A stretch of DNA of 64,000 nt, taken from positions 23,545 to 87,544 of the forward strand of contig JANWYV010000014.1 of the NCBI GenBank assembly GCA_025055075.1. The letters run 5' to 3'. Origin of the DNA: Blastocatellia bacterium. Lineage in GTDB: Bacteria; Acidobacteriota; Blastocatellia; HR10. The position numbers were made by a program, and so were the translations under genes. The notes below the pieces were generated by a model. It was not told the DNA's origin, did no database searches, and saw only the letters and a program-made list of their open reading frames with translations. This document shows, piece by piece, positions 9,390 to 17,953 of the stretch (position 1 is the stretch's first letter; each line of letters begins with the position of its first letter).

Positions 9390-10238
9390 ATGCGGGAGAC
9401 GGGCGCCAACCGCTGGCTGTTGCTCGCCCCTTCCATTCTCTGGCTGCTTCTGTTCTTCCTCCTCCCTTTGGGGCTCATCGTCGTCATGAGCTTCGCCGAA
9501 CGCGGCCTCTACGGCGGCGTGCGGTGGACGTTCGGACTGTGGAATTATCGGCAGGCGATGGATCCCCTCTATCTGTGGGTATACGGGCGTTCGTTCGCCT
9601 TGGCGGCAGTGACGACGGCGCTGTGTCTGGTGATCAGCTATCCGGTCGCCTACTACATCGCCCTGCGCGCCGATCCGAAGTGGAAGAATCTGCTGCTGGT
9701 CCTCTCGATCCTTCCCTTCTGGACGAGCTTTCTGCTCCGCACGTATGCGTGGATGTTCCTGCTTCGCGTGGAAGGTTTCGTGAATACGACGTTGCTCGCC
9801 CTGGGGGTGATCGAACGTCCGATGTCTGGACTCCTCTACTCGGACTTCGCCGTGGTGATCGGGCAGGTCTACGGCGAGCTGCCTTTCATGATCCTGCCGC
9901 TTTATGTGGCGCTGGAGCGCGTGGATGTGCGCCTGATTGAGGCGGCGATGGATCTCGGAGCGAATCGCCGTCAGGTCTTCCGGCGCATCGTGCTCCCGTT
10001 GACCATGCCGGGGATCATCACGGGGATCGTGCTCGTGTTCATCCCGAGCCTCGGAGCATTCATCACGCCGGATTTACTCGGCGGGGCGAAATCGGCGATG
10101 ATCGGCACGGTCATCCAGAATCAGTTCGTGCAACGGAATCAGCCACTGGGATCGGCGCTCTCGGTCCTGCTGATCGTCGTCGTGTTGACATTGCTGCTCA
10201 TCGCTTCGCGGGCAGCCCGCCCGAGGAGAGGACTATGA
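9390..10238 (+). CDS. potB: polyamine ABC transporter permease PotB
   Basis: This is one of the two inner-membrane permease subunits of the polyamine importer. It has 282 aa with six predicted membrane helices and the cytoplasmic EAA loop that docks on the ATPase, seen as IEAAMDLGANRRQVFRRIVLPLTMPGI-like sequence near residue 188. PotB-type landmarks include PFWTSFLLRTYAWM near 110 and PSLGAFITPDLLGGA near 218. The stop overlaps the next start (10235), consistent with coupled translation with the permease-binding-protein fusion. Confidence 0.9.
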   Translation: MRETGANRWLLLAPSILWLLLFFLLPLGLIVVMSFAERGLYGGVRWTFGLWNYRQAMDPLYLWVYGRSFALAAVTTALCLVISYPVAYYIALRADPKWKNLLLVLSILPFWTSFLLRTYAWMFLLRVEGFVNTTLLALGVIERPMSGLLYSDFAVVIGQVYGELPFMILPLYVALERVDVRLIEAAMDLGANRRQVFRRIVLPLTMPGIITGIVLVFIPSLGAFITPDLLGGAKSAMIGTVIQNQFVQRNQPLGSALSVLLIVVVLTLLLIASRAARPRRGL

Positions 10239-12064
10239 GGGCGCGTGCGCGGACATCGCCGATCCTCCTGATGTGGATGGGGGCGACCTATTTGTTCCTC
10301 TATGCGCCGATCCTCGTTCTGGCCGTCTTCTCCTTCAATGACTCGCGGCTGCTGGCCGTGTGGCGCGGATTCACCTGGGAGTGGTACAAGGCGGCTCTCA
10401 GCAATCATCCGATGCTCGATGCTCTGCGCACGAGCTTGCTCGTGGCCGCGCTCACGACGCTCATCGCTACGACGTTGGGGACGAGCGCCGCGCTCGCTCT
10501 CGAACGCGCGCGGCGGCGGGCGCGCTCGCTCTCGGAGGCGCTCTTCGTGCTCCCGATCGTCGTGCCGGAGATCGTCGTCGGATTCGCCTCGGTCGTCTTC
10601 TTCGGCTGGATCGGTCTGCGACTCGGACTCCTGACCGTCCTCATCGCTCACGTCGCGTTCAGCATCTCCTATGTTTTCTTCGTCGTGCGGGCGCGGCTGG
10701 CCGCGTTCGATCCTCGGCTGGAAGAAGCGGCGATGGATTTGGGAGCTGATCCGTGGCGCGTGTTTTGGAAGATCACTCTGCCGCTGCTCACCCCTGCGAT
10801 CGCCGCCTCGGGGCTCCTGGTCTTCACCCTCTCGCTCGATGACTACGTCATCACGTCGTTCGTCGCAGGCGCTGGCGCGACGACCCTCCCGCTGCGCATC
10901 TATTCGATGATCAAGACGGGGATCACGCCCGAAGTGAATGCCATCTCGACGCTGCTGCTTGCGGTGACGCTCGCGCTCATGGCCTTGGCCTTTCGCATCG
11001 AGCGACGGGGGATGACGCGCACGAATTTGGTGCTCGTTGGACTCATTCTCCTTGGGCTCGTGGGCTTCGCCTTCGGCGACATCGCCACGCGGCGCCCGCG
11101 CGCGACGTTGAACCTGCTCATTTGGTCCAATTACATCTCGCCGCGCGTCGTGCGCGCCTTCGAGGAGAAGACCGGAGTTCGGGTGAACATCGAGACCTAT
11201 GATTCCAACGAAGCGCTTCTGGCCAAGCTGCAGGCGGGCGTGGTCGCTTACGACCTCATCGTCCCGAGCGACTACATGGTGCGCATCCTGATTCGGGAGA
11301 ACCTTCTGCGACCGCTCGAGCTGACGCGGATACCGAATCTCCGACATCTCGATCCTTCGGCCCTCGGGCTCCCCTTCGATCCGACGAACGCTTATTCGCT
11401 CCCCTATACGCGTGGGGTCACGGGCATCGGATACCGCAAGGACAAAATCACCGATCCCATCCAAAGCTGGGCCGATCTCTGGGACGCGCGGTGGCGCGAT
11501 CGCATCGCGATGCTCGACGACATGCGCGAGGCGTTCGGCGCTGCGCTGAAACTCCTCGGATATTCCATCAACAGCACCGATCCGGAGCAACTTCGACGCG
11601 CGCGCGATCTGCTGCAGCGACAGAAGCCTCTGGTGCGCGCCTACGACAGCGCGAATTTCGATCAGCTCCTGTTGAGCGGCGAAGCGTGGATCGCCCAAGC
11701 CTGGGATGGGCAGATCGTCAAAGCGCGGCGAGAGAATCCGAATATCGAGTTCGTGATCCCCCGCGAGGGGACGACGCTCATCGTGGACAATCTCTGCATC
11801 CCGCGCTCGGCCGAACGCCCCGATCTCGCGCATGAGTTCATTAATTTCTTGCTGGACCCGGATATCGCCGCCGAGAACATGAACGACATCCTCTACCTCA
11901 TGCCCAACCGTTCGGCGTGGCCGCGGCTGCGTCCCGAGTTGCAGCGACATCCGATCTTCTCCATCCCGCCCGAGGTATTGCGTCGAAGCGAATACCTGCA
12001 AGACCTCGGTCCGACGACCGTGCTCTATGATCGTTACTGGACCGAGGTGAAACTCGCGCGGTGA
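10235..12064 (+). CDS. potC: PotC permease fused to PotD polyamine-binding protein
   Basis: A single 609-aa frame joins two proteins that are normally separate. Residues 1-258 form a PotC permease with six helices and the EAA loop (EEAAMDLGADPWRVFWKITLP, 163-183). A further hydrophobic segment at about 264-281 is followed, from about residue 292, by a complete PotD-like solute-binding protein (LLIWSNYISPRVVRAFEEKTG, then SDYMVRILIRENLL and SLPYTRGVTGIGY). PotC has both ends in the cytoplasm, so the extra helix is what would place the binding domain in the periplasm, tethered to its own permease. There is no stop or ribosome site between the halves and no separate potD nearby. Confidence 0.9.
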   Translation: MRARARTSPILLMWMGATYLFLYAPILVLAVFSFNDSRLLAVWRGFTWEWYKAALSNHPMLDALRTSLLVAALTTLIATTLGTSAALALERARRRARSLSEALFVLPIVVPEIVVGFASVVFFGWIGLRLGLLTVLIAHVAFSISYVFFVVRARLAAFDPRLEEAAMDLGADPWRVFWKITLPLLTPAIAASGLLVFTLSLDDYVITSFVAGAGATTLPLRIYSMIKTGITPEVNAISTLLLAVTLALMALAFRIERRGMTRTNLVLVGLILLGLVGFAFGDIATRRPRATLNLLIWSNYISPRVVRAFEEKTGVRVNIETYDSNEALLAKLQAGVVAYDLIVPSDYMVRILIRENLLRPLELTRIPNLRHLDPSALGLPFDPTNAYSLPYTRGVTGIGYRKDKITDPIQSWADLWDARWRDRIAMLDDMREAFGAALKLLGYSINSTDPEQLRRARDLLQRQKPLVRAYDSANFDQLLLSGEAWIAQAWDGQIVKARRENPNIEFVIPREGTTLIVDNLCIPRSAERPDLAHEFINFLLDPDIAAENMNDILYLMPNRSAWPRLRPELQRHPIFSIPPEVLRRSEYLQDLGPTTVLYDRYWTEVKLAR

Positions 12065-12080
12065 TCCCACGCCGCCGTCA

Positions 12081-13085
12081 TCAGCTCGAAGGTGCGGCTC
12101 GCGCGCGAGCGAGCGCCAGGAACACCTCCAGCTCGTCGGGCAAAGGAGAGGTGAACTCCATCATCTGTCCCAATCGGGGATGGCGAAAACCGAGCCGATA
12201 GGCGTGCAGGAAATGGCGACCAAGTTGCGCCATCGCTTGGCGAAGCACGGGATCGCGAACCTTCGTCCAGAGCGCGCGCCCATATACGGCGTCGCCGACG
12301 ACGGGATGGCCGAGCGAATGAAAGTGTACGCGAATCTGGTGCGTGCGTCCCGTTTTGATCTCCACGTCCAGCAAAGAGAAGTCCCCGATCATCTCGATCA
12401 CGCGATAGAGCGTGAGCGCATCGCGCCCCTGCCCTGGAGGACGAACAGCCATCATCGTCCGATGAACGGGGTGACGCCCGATGGGGGCAGCGATGCGTCC
12501 CTCGCGCGGAGTGACGTGTCCAATGACGAGCGCGCGATAGCACTTCTGCACCTGGCGTCGAGAGAATTGCTCTGAGAGGGCTTCGTGCGCCCGATCGTTC
12601 TTGGCGACGACCAGCAGACCCGACGTCTCTCGATCGAGTCGGTGCACGATCCCCGGTCGCATTGTCCCGCCGACTTCGGAGAGTTGCCGGAAGTAAAAGC
12701 ACAGCGCGTTGGCGAGCGTCCCTCCGGAGACACCAGCTCCAGGATGGACGACCATCCCGGCCGGTTTCTCCACGACCAAGAGGTCTTCGTCCTCGTACAC
12801 GATCGTGAGAGGAATGGGCTCTGGTCGAAGCTCGAGCACCGGAGGAGGAGGCAGCTCGATCTCAATCCGATCGCCCGCGCGCACACGATAGCTCGGCTTG
12901 ACCGGACGTTCGTTCACGAGCACGGCCTGATCTTCGATCAAGGCTTGGATGCGCGTGCGGCTCAATTCCGCGAGAGCGCGCGTCACATACACATCGAGCC
13001 GCATGCCCGCTTCCGAAGCCGAGACCGTCACCGTGCGAATCTCAGTTCCGTCCTGAAGCTTCATCCGTTGCTTCGTCGAAGACAT
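12081..13085 (-). CDS. rluD: RluD-family 23S rRNA pseudouridine synthase
   Basis: The enzyme isomerises uridine to pseudouridine in large-subunit rRNA. An N-terminal S4 RNA-binding domain (about residues 28-85, RLDVYVTRALAELSRTRIQ) precedes the catalytic domain with the invariant HRLDRETSGLLVV motif; the catalytic aspartate is residue 151. GRTHQIRVH and VVGDAVYG follow near residues 240-265. Length (334 aa) fits RluA/RluD enzymes. Substrate positions differ among RluA, RluC and RluD, and RluD is the closest by layout. The start at 13085 is chosen because a GAGAAGGTGAT sequence lies upstream; an internal ATG seven codons on is possible. It converges with the polyamine operon. Confidence 0.87.
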   Translation of the reverse strand: MSSTKQRMKLQDGTEIRTVTVSASEAGMRLDVYVTRALAELSRTRIQALIEDQAVLVNERPVKPSYRVRAGDRIEIELPPPPVLELRPEPIPLTIVYEDEDLLVVEKPAGMVVHPGAGVSGGTLANALCFYFRQLSEVGGTMRPGIVHRLDRETSGLLVVAKNDRAHEALSEQFSRRQVQKCYRALVIGHVTPREGRIAAPIGRHPVHRTMMAVRPPGQGRDALTLYRVIEMIGDFSLLDVEIKTGRTHQIRVHFHSLGHPVVGDAVYGRALWTKVRDPVLRQAMAQLGRHFLHAYRLGFRHPRLGQMMEFTSPLPDELEVFLALARARAAPSS

Positions 13086-13332
13086 CGGGTTCGGACGATC
13101 ACCTTCTCATGATAGGAGGGGACGTCCGCGCGAACAAGGCGCCCGTGGCTTCGCGCGGAGCACGTCGCGCGCGGCGGTTTGCTGAAAGGGCTCGCGCCAG
13201 AACGCAAGCGAGCGCAAAATTTGAGCAAGCGGGCGCGAGACGCGCGCGCCGCCGCACCCGTATACTGGCCTTCCGGAGAATATCCGCCACATACCGATCA
13301 GAGAGGTGGCATCTGTTGAGGAGGAGAGGGCG

Positions 13333-14652
13333 ATGATCGAAAAAGGCGTGAAAATTGCGGAGCCGACAGGGACGCTCGGCGTATTGCTCGTCGGCCTGGG
13401 AGCCGTGAGCACGACGTTCATCGCGGGCGTGTACGCCATCCGCCGCGGTATCGGCAAACCCATCGGGAGCTTGACTCAGATGGGGACGATTCGACTCGGG
13501 AAACGCACCGAGGGGCGCGTGCCGAAGATCAAAGACTTCGTCCCCTTGGCGCGGCTGGAGGATCTCGTCTTCGGGGCGTGGGACATCTTCGAGGACGACG
13601 CCTACGAGGCGGCGCTGCATGCCGGCGTCCTGGAGAAAGAATTGCTCGCTCTACTGGAGCCGGAGTTGCGAGAGATCAAGCCAATGGCAGCCGTCTTCGA
13701 CCAGGCCTACGTGCGACGCTTGAACGGGCCGAACGTGAAGACCGCGCGGACCAAGTATGAGCTGGCCGAGCAGCTCATCGAGGACATCGAGACGTTCCGC
13801 GCGCGACATCGCTGCGCCCGCTTGGTCATGATCTGGTGCGGCTCGACCGAAATCTATATGGAGCCGAGGCCCGACGTGCACAGCTCGCTCGAAGCCTTCG
13901 AGCGCGGGCTGAAGGAGAACTCTCCGCACATCGCGCCCTCGATGATCTATGCCTACGCGGCCTTGCGCTGTCGCGTCCCGTTCGCCAATGGCGCGCCCAA
14001 TCTCACCGTGGACATTCCGGCTCTCATCGAATTGGCTCAGCGGAACAACGTCCCTATCGCCGGAAAGGATTTGAAGACCGGACAGACGCTGCTCAAGACG
14101 ATCATCGCGCCAGGCCTCAAAGCGCGCTTGCTCGGACTGAGCGGATGGTACTCGACCAATATCCTCGGCAATCGCGATGGGGAGGTGCTCGACGATCCCG
14201 AGAGCTTCCGCACGAAGGAGGAATCGAAGCGGTCGGTTCTGGACTACATCTTGCAGCCGGAGCTGTATCCCGATCTCTACAAGGATTTCATCCACCTGGT
14301 GCGCATCAACTACTATCCGCCGCGCGGCGATAATAAGGAGGGGTGGGACAACATTGACATCTTCGGCTGGCTCGGCTACCCGATGCAGATCAAAATCAAT
14401 TTCCTCTGCCGCGATTCCATCCTGGCGGCGCCCTTGGTGCTGGATCTCGTGCTCTTCCTCGATCTCGCCCAGCGATGCGGCATGCGCGGAATCCAAGAGT
14501 GGTTGAGCTTCTACTTCAAGAGCCCGATGACGGCGCCCGGCCTCTATCCGGAGCACGATCTCTTCATTCAACTCATGAAGCTCAAGAACACGCTCCGCTA
14601 CCTTCGCGGGGAGGAACTGATCACGCATCTTGGCCTGGAATATTACGATTGA
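13333..14652 (+). CDS. ino1: inositol-3-phosphate synthase
   Basis: This NAD-dependent enzyme cyclises glucose 6-phosphate to myo-inositol 3-phosphate, the only route to new inositol. The N-terminal Rossmann signature GLGAVSTTFIAG is near residue 20; the conserved core includes NGAPNLTVDIPALIELA, AGKDLKTGQT, the segment LGLSGWYSTNILGNRDG and NIDIFGWLGYPMQIKINFLC. At 439 aa it matches the bacterial family. A GAGGAG ribosome site six bases before the ATG at 13333 fixes the start; a GTG at 13306 is discarded. A TATACT box at 13261-13266 could be its -10 but no good -35 is visible. The product may feed inositol phospholipids or osmolytes. Confidence 0.92.
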   Translation: MIEKGVKIAEPTGTLGVLLVGLGAVSTTFIAGVYAIRRGIGKPIGSLTQMGTIRLGKRTEGRVPKIKDFVPLARLEDLVFGAWDIFEDDAYEAALHAGVLEKELLALLEPELREIKPMAAVFDQAYVRRLNGPNVKTARTKYELAEQLIEDIETFRARHRCARLVMIWCGSTEIYMEPRPDVHSSLEAFERGLKENSPHIAPSMIYAYAALRCRVPFANGAPNLTVDIPALIELAQRNNVPIAGKDLKTGQTLLKTIIAPGLKARLLGLSGWYSTNILGNRDGEVLDDPESFRTKEESKRSVLDYILQPELYPDLYKDFIHLVRINYYPPRGDNKEGWDNIDIFGWLGYPMQIKINFLCRDSILAAPLVLDLVLFLDLAQRCGMRGIQEWLSFYFKSPMTAPGLYPEHDLFIQLMKLKNTLRYLRGEELITHLGLEYYD

Positions 14653-14682
14653 GCATTCGGACAGCGCGCGACGTCTTCTCGC

Positions 14683-14700
14683 CGAGAGGCTTCCCTCTCG
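14683..14700 (+). terminator. possible terminator hairpin after inositol synthase
   Basis: A perfect 7-bp stem CGAGAGG/CCTCTCG with a CTTC tetraloop begins 31 bases after the inositol-synthase stop. There is no following T-run, so it may be a transcript-end or processing hairpin rather than a classical intrinsic terminator. Confidence 0.38.
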
Positions 14701-15128
14701 ACTCGCTGACCGTGCGCGCACCGAGATCGTCCATCCTCGCGATGTCTCCTTCGGCCCGTCCCGGATCCACCAGCGGCTCGCCATCAGCGCATACCGCCTC
14801 CCCCTTGGGGGCCCCTGCGACAGTCATCACCTCCCTCCGGTGCCCAACGCGCCGATCCGTGTCAGGGCCAATAGTCGCTGTCAAACGAAGGGGTGCGATA
14901 ATCCGCCTTCAAGCCGAGGATCATCGAAAGGCTCACGAGCCCAATTGCCATCGCACGCTTCCACTCAGCGAGCGCGCTCGTGATCTCTGTCGTCAGCAGT
15001 AAAAAGGACCATGGCGCGATCAGCAACGGAGACAACGCCGCGCAGGAGGACGGCGGATAGAGCGTTCGCCTCAATGCGATCCCGAGAAAGACGCAGCGTC
15101 CGGCAGGAACCATCATGAGCGAAATTCA
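14701..15128. other. intergenic stretch without a supported gene
   Basis: No frame here has a ribosome site plus recognisable protein. The minus strand holds an 84-codon hydrophobic reading frame (15116 down to 14862) with two possible membrane segments and the ending ADYRTPSFDSDYWP, which resembles the loop after the last membrane helices of GT-C type glycosyltransferases. It has no ribosome site and could be a decayed gene fragment; it is not called as a gene. Confidence 0.4.
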
Positions 15129-15136
15129 TATAGAAT

Positions 15137-15165
15137 TTGACATCCCGAAGGAGCTTCCCAAAATA
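15137..15165 (+). promoter_or_regulatory. promoter of cysteine-rich secreted protein locus
   Basis: A perfect TTGACA (15137-15142) is followed after 17 bases by the AT-rich AAAATA (15160-15165), about 35 bases upstream of the first start codon of the locus. The -10 is a poor match, so strength is uncertain. Confidence 0.45.
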
Positions 15166-15170
15166 AGCTC
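15151..15170 (+). promoter_or_regulatory. inverted repeat, candidate operator
   Basis: GAGCTT and AAGCTC form a perfect 6-bp inverted repeat separated by eight bases. It overlaps the -10 region of the predicted promoter and ends before the ribosome site, the position expected for a repressor operator. It could also act as a short RNA hairpin in the leader. Confidence 0.38.
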
Positions 15171-15198
15171 TTGAAAAACGCGCAAGGAGATTTTCACC

Positions 15199-15651
15199 GT
15201 GAAGAATGCGTTGAGATGGGTTGGGCTTTCCCTCCTTCTGGGAGTCATGCCTGCATTCGAACCCGCCACCGCCCGAGCACAAAACTTGTGCTGCCGAGAT
15301 CTGACGGAATGTACCGGAACCCCATGCTGCAATAGTCCGGGGACTACGATGGGATGCGCCATTTCCTGCCAAGGAGGGGGATTGATCATATGCCGCAGAA
15401 GTGGTGGCGGCGAGGAGTTTATTACGGGCCTGAGGAGCAACGAGAGTGCTGAGTCCCTCGCAGCGTGCGCTTTTGAGGATACGGTGGAGCGAATTGATAT
15501 CAACGAGTCGTACCACGTTCTTCGTCAAGCTGCGCGGGCTTGGTCGAAGCAGGATCCTCGACGAGCGGAGCGATTGCTCACGCTGGCTCAGCGGCTCATG
15601 GCCGCCGCTCCGAGATTAGAAATAACGCAGATGACGCATCCTCCGAAATGA
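15199..15651 (+). CDS. secreted cysteine-rich protein, function unknown
   Basis: I do not recognise a named family. A signal peptide (residues 1-28, cut probably after ARA) is followed by a compact cysteine-rich segment with cysteines at 31, 32, 38, 43, 44, 53, 57 and 65, suggesting disulfides or metal binding outside the cytoplasm. The rest (about 85-150) is predicted helical (RIDINESYHVLRQAARAWSKQ) and looks like the helical repeats of the next gene. A GTG start is used, supported by AAGGAG nine bases upstream. It is followed after ten bases by the next secreted protein, so the two are probably one operon. Confidence 0.72.
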   Translation: MKNALRWVGLSLLLGVMPAFEPATARAQNLCCRDLTECTGTPCCNSPGTTMGCAISCQGGGLIICRRSGGGEEFITGLRSNESAESLAACAFEDTVERIDINESYHVLRQAARAWSKQDPRRAERLLTLAQRLMAAAPRLEITQMTHPPK

Positions 15652-15661
15652 GGTGGGCAAT

Positions 15662-16234
15662 ATGAAATGCATCGTCGCACTCGCGGTCATATTTGAGATC
15701 GCCCTCTTACAACCGACGTTTCAACTAAGAGGGTTCTCAGAAGCGCAGGATGTCCAGGATCAGCAAACGTGGGCGGTCATACTGCTTGAACAGGCCGAAC
15801 GAACGCTTCGAGAGGAGCGGCACCCTCTTCGATTTGCCCATGGCGCTCTCGTGATCGTCGAACTGGTGAAACCGATCGAGCCGGAACGAGCGAATCGGTT
15901 GGTGCGCGCCGCCGCTCGGGCGCTCGCTGAGGTAGACTTCGAGACGCCCGAGGCGCGCATGATGAGGCTCAAACAGCGCGTAGCGATTCGCAACCCCTAC
16001 GAAGTGGACTTCCTGTGGGAGAAGCTTTTGGAGCATGGTGCGGATTTGGATGTCGAACTTTTGAAAGGGAGCCTCGAGCGACTGAAAGCCAGTGAACAAT
16101 GGAAAGCTAATGTCCTGACCAACATCGCTCGCTCCCTCATCGCTCGATCATCCGGTTCTTCGGAGAACGAGCGAAAAAATCAGCGAGCTGAGCAAGCTGA
16201 GCATGAGATACGGGGTGACCCTCTCGCTGGTTAA
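15662..16234 (+). pseudogene. N-terminal part of frameshifted secreted helical protein
   Basis: A signal peptide (MKCIVALAVIFEIALLQPTF) is followed by amphipathic helices resembling TPR-like repeats (ILLEQAERTLREE, LRFAHGALVIVELVKPIEPERANRLVRAAARALAEVD). The frame ends at 16234, overlapping by 32 bases a second long frame that starts with no ribosome site at 16203 and continues in the same helical style. The most economical reading is one protein of about 570 residues broken by a single inserted base, probably in the run of six A at 16174-16179: with five A the frame passes straight into the downstream one. The cause may be an assembly error or a true mutation. The ATG at 15662 is preceded by GAGGTGGG. 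Confidence 0.6.
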
Positions 16235-17396
16235 TCTCCTGTTCCATCTCAGACAGGAGAATCCGGACCTGGCGCATACCCTCTTTCGTTCCGCTCTGCA
16301 GCATGCCGCGGCCCGAGGGGATCTGGATGGCTTGTATTGGTTGGGCGCCTATGCGATTCCCGGAGTGAGCCTACCCGATCGGTTTCCTCTTGTTGATCCC
16401 CCACCACCGGATCCCTACCTGGCACGTCTATATTTGGATGTCCTCGTCGAACAGCTCGCGCACGTCGCATTTTCGAGGCCTCGCATACCCGCCCACGTTT
16501 ATTGGGCCCTCATGAACATTCGTCCGGAGGTGGAACGGTTCGCTCCCGAGTTGATAGGGCGGGTTGAAAGTTTGTTGACCTTCGTCACCAGCCGACTTCC
16601 GGCTTCTGCGATCGCTGATGTCGAACGCCGCGAGCAGCAACGTCGGACGGATCCACGGGCGGAAGCTGAGGACCTGATCACCAAAGCCCAGACGGCTCGG
16701 GACGATTCGACGCATGACGCGATGATAGCCCATGCTGCCCACCTTCTCTCAGGGCGACATGACTTCGAGAAGGCTCTCTCCACTGCTTCCAGGATCCGCG
16801 ATCGGACGTCCCGTAAGGAGATGAGCGATCTCATACGCTTCGAGGCCGTCGCTCACTTCCTCAAAGAGGGCGCCCTGAACGAAGCCGAAACGTACGCCTT
16901 AGCCGTAGAGAATGCAGAAAGAAGCGTGGTCGCCGCCGCTCAGGTTCTCGAGAAGGTGAAGGACGCTGAGCGTCGAACCCTGCTCCTTGTGCGCATGCAG
17001 AACCGGTTCGAACAAATACTCGCTGAAGAGGGGAAGGCGCGCGCTGCACTCTATTTGGCCGCCGCTTTGCTGCCGAATGATCCGACTCAAGGAGAGGTGC
17101 TGTTGATGCGGGCCGTGGAGCTTTTCAATAAGGCCCGTCTCGACCTGAATGGAGCGACGGAAGCTGGAATCACGATCGAGATCGGACAGTTCGCCGCCGT
17201 ACGCGTTATTGGATCGTTCGACCTCGCGCCCATCGTTGTTCAAATCTTCCGGCAACTTGCCCGGCGAGAGCAAGAGCTTCCGCGCCTGATCGCCCTGGCC
17301 TCGAGTTGGACGAGCCCGGAGATTCGCGCCATCGCCCAAGCCGCTCTAGCGGTCGAAGTGCTCCAACGCGTGAAGCGAGATCGCGAAGAACACTAA
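16203..17396 (+). pseudogene. C-terminal part of frameshifted secreted helical protein
   Basis: These 397 codons encode a wholly helical protein without signal peptide, membrane segment or recognised domain (YGVTLSLVNLLFHLRQENPDLAHTLF near the start; ALSTASRIRDRTSRKEMSDLI and LNEAETYALAVENAERSVVAAAQVL later). Repeating units of about 35-40 residues suggest an alpha-solenoid. The frame is already open from 16119, before its first ATG, and that ATG lacks a ribosome site, so it is probably the continuation of the upstream secreted protein after a +1 frame change. If it really is a separate gene it would be a cytoplasmic helical-repeat protein translated by coupling. Confidence 0.6.
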
Positions 17397-17953
17397 GGAC
17401 CGTTCCAAGGCGCGACGTCTTTTGGCATCCTGAAGCCGACCTCTGAGCTCCGGGCGGAAACCGCCGCGAGTTCCACGTGCTGAGATCACGTGCGAGCCCT
17501 CGTGCTCTTTCACCCCTCGCGCGATCGCGAAGCGATTCCTCCTGGCGCAAGAGCCAGGCGCGCACGACTTGGACGGTTCATGAGATTCACGCTGGCCCGA
17601 ACGCCTCCGAGACGTCATCAGCGGAAGCGATCCTCAGCAAACAGACGCTCTCGCTCGGCGGAACGGCGCGTGCGACACTCTGCGCGCCTTCGTGCGGCAT
17701 CGCCGTCCCAGGGTCGGCTCTCCCTTGGCGACGTCAAATCTTTCCCAGATCGAGCTAGAGGTCGGGCTCGTTCGATGACCAGTGGCGCTCCGCACATCGA
17801 GCTGTCACCGCTCATCACCCCCCACATCGGAATAGGACGGCTCAAGATGAGGAGAGCGGTCGTCTTCGTTCGCGCTGTGTCCTGCGCTTTTCGCTGAGAG
17901 AGCATCCTCATTTTGAGAAACGGCACGGCGCCGACGAACGTTCGTCTGCTCGT
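17397..17953. other. non-coding stretch with one inverted repeat
   Basis: No convincing gene is seen: open frames here are arginine/serine-rich translations without ribosome sites. At 17474-17492 two CACGTG palindromes are spaced by seven bases and can form a 6-bp hairpin 78 bases after the preceding stop codon. The stretch separates two gene sets pointing toward each other and probably contains transcription ends for both. Confidence 0.45.

Noticed and set aside
10139..12070. Long minus-strand frame opposite the PotB/PotC-PotD genes
   Set aside because: Composition is Arg/Glu/Gln-rich with no domain; it mirrors codon bias of the permease-binding-protein fusion.
14621..14884. Minus-strand 87-codon frame overlapping the end of the inositol synthase
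   Set aside because: It lacks a ribosome site and conserved features and overlaps a confident gene.
16172..16180. A_AAA_AAT slippery heptamer suggesting programmed -1 frameshifting
   Set aside because: The downstream frame is reached by a +1 shift, whereas this heptamer would give -1, and no downstream stimulatory structure is evident.
17477..17926. Short frames on both strands in the 17.4-17.9 kb gap
   Set aside because: No ribosome sites, strong Arg/Ser bias and no recognisable motifs; treated as non-coding.
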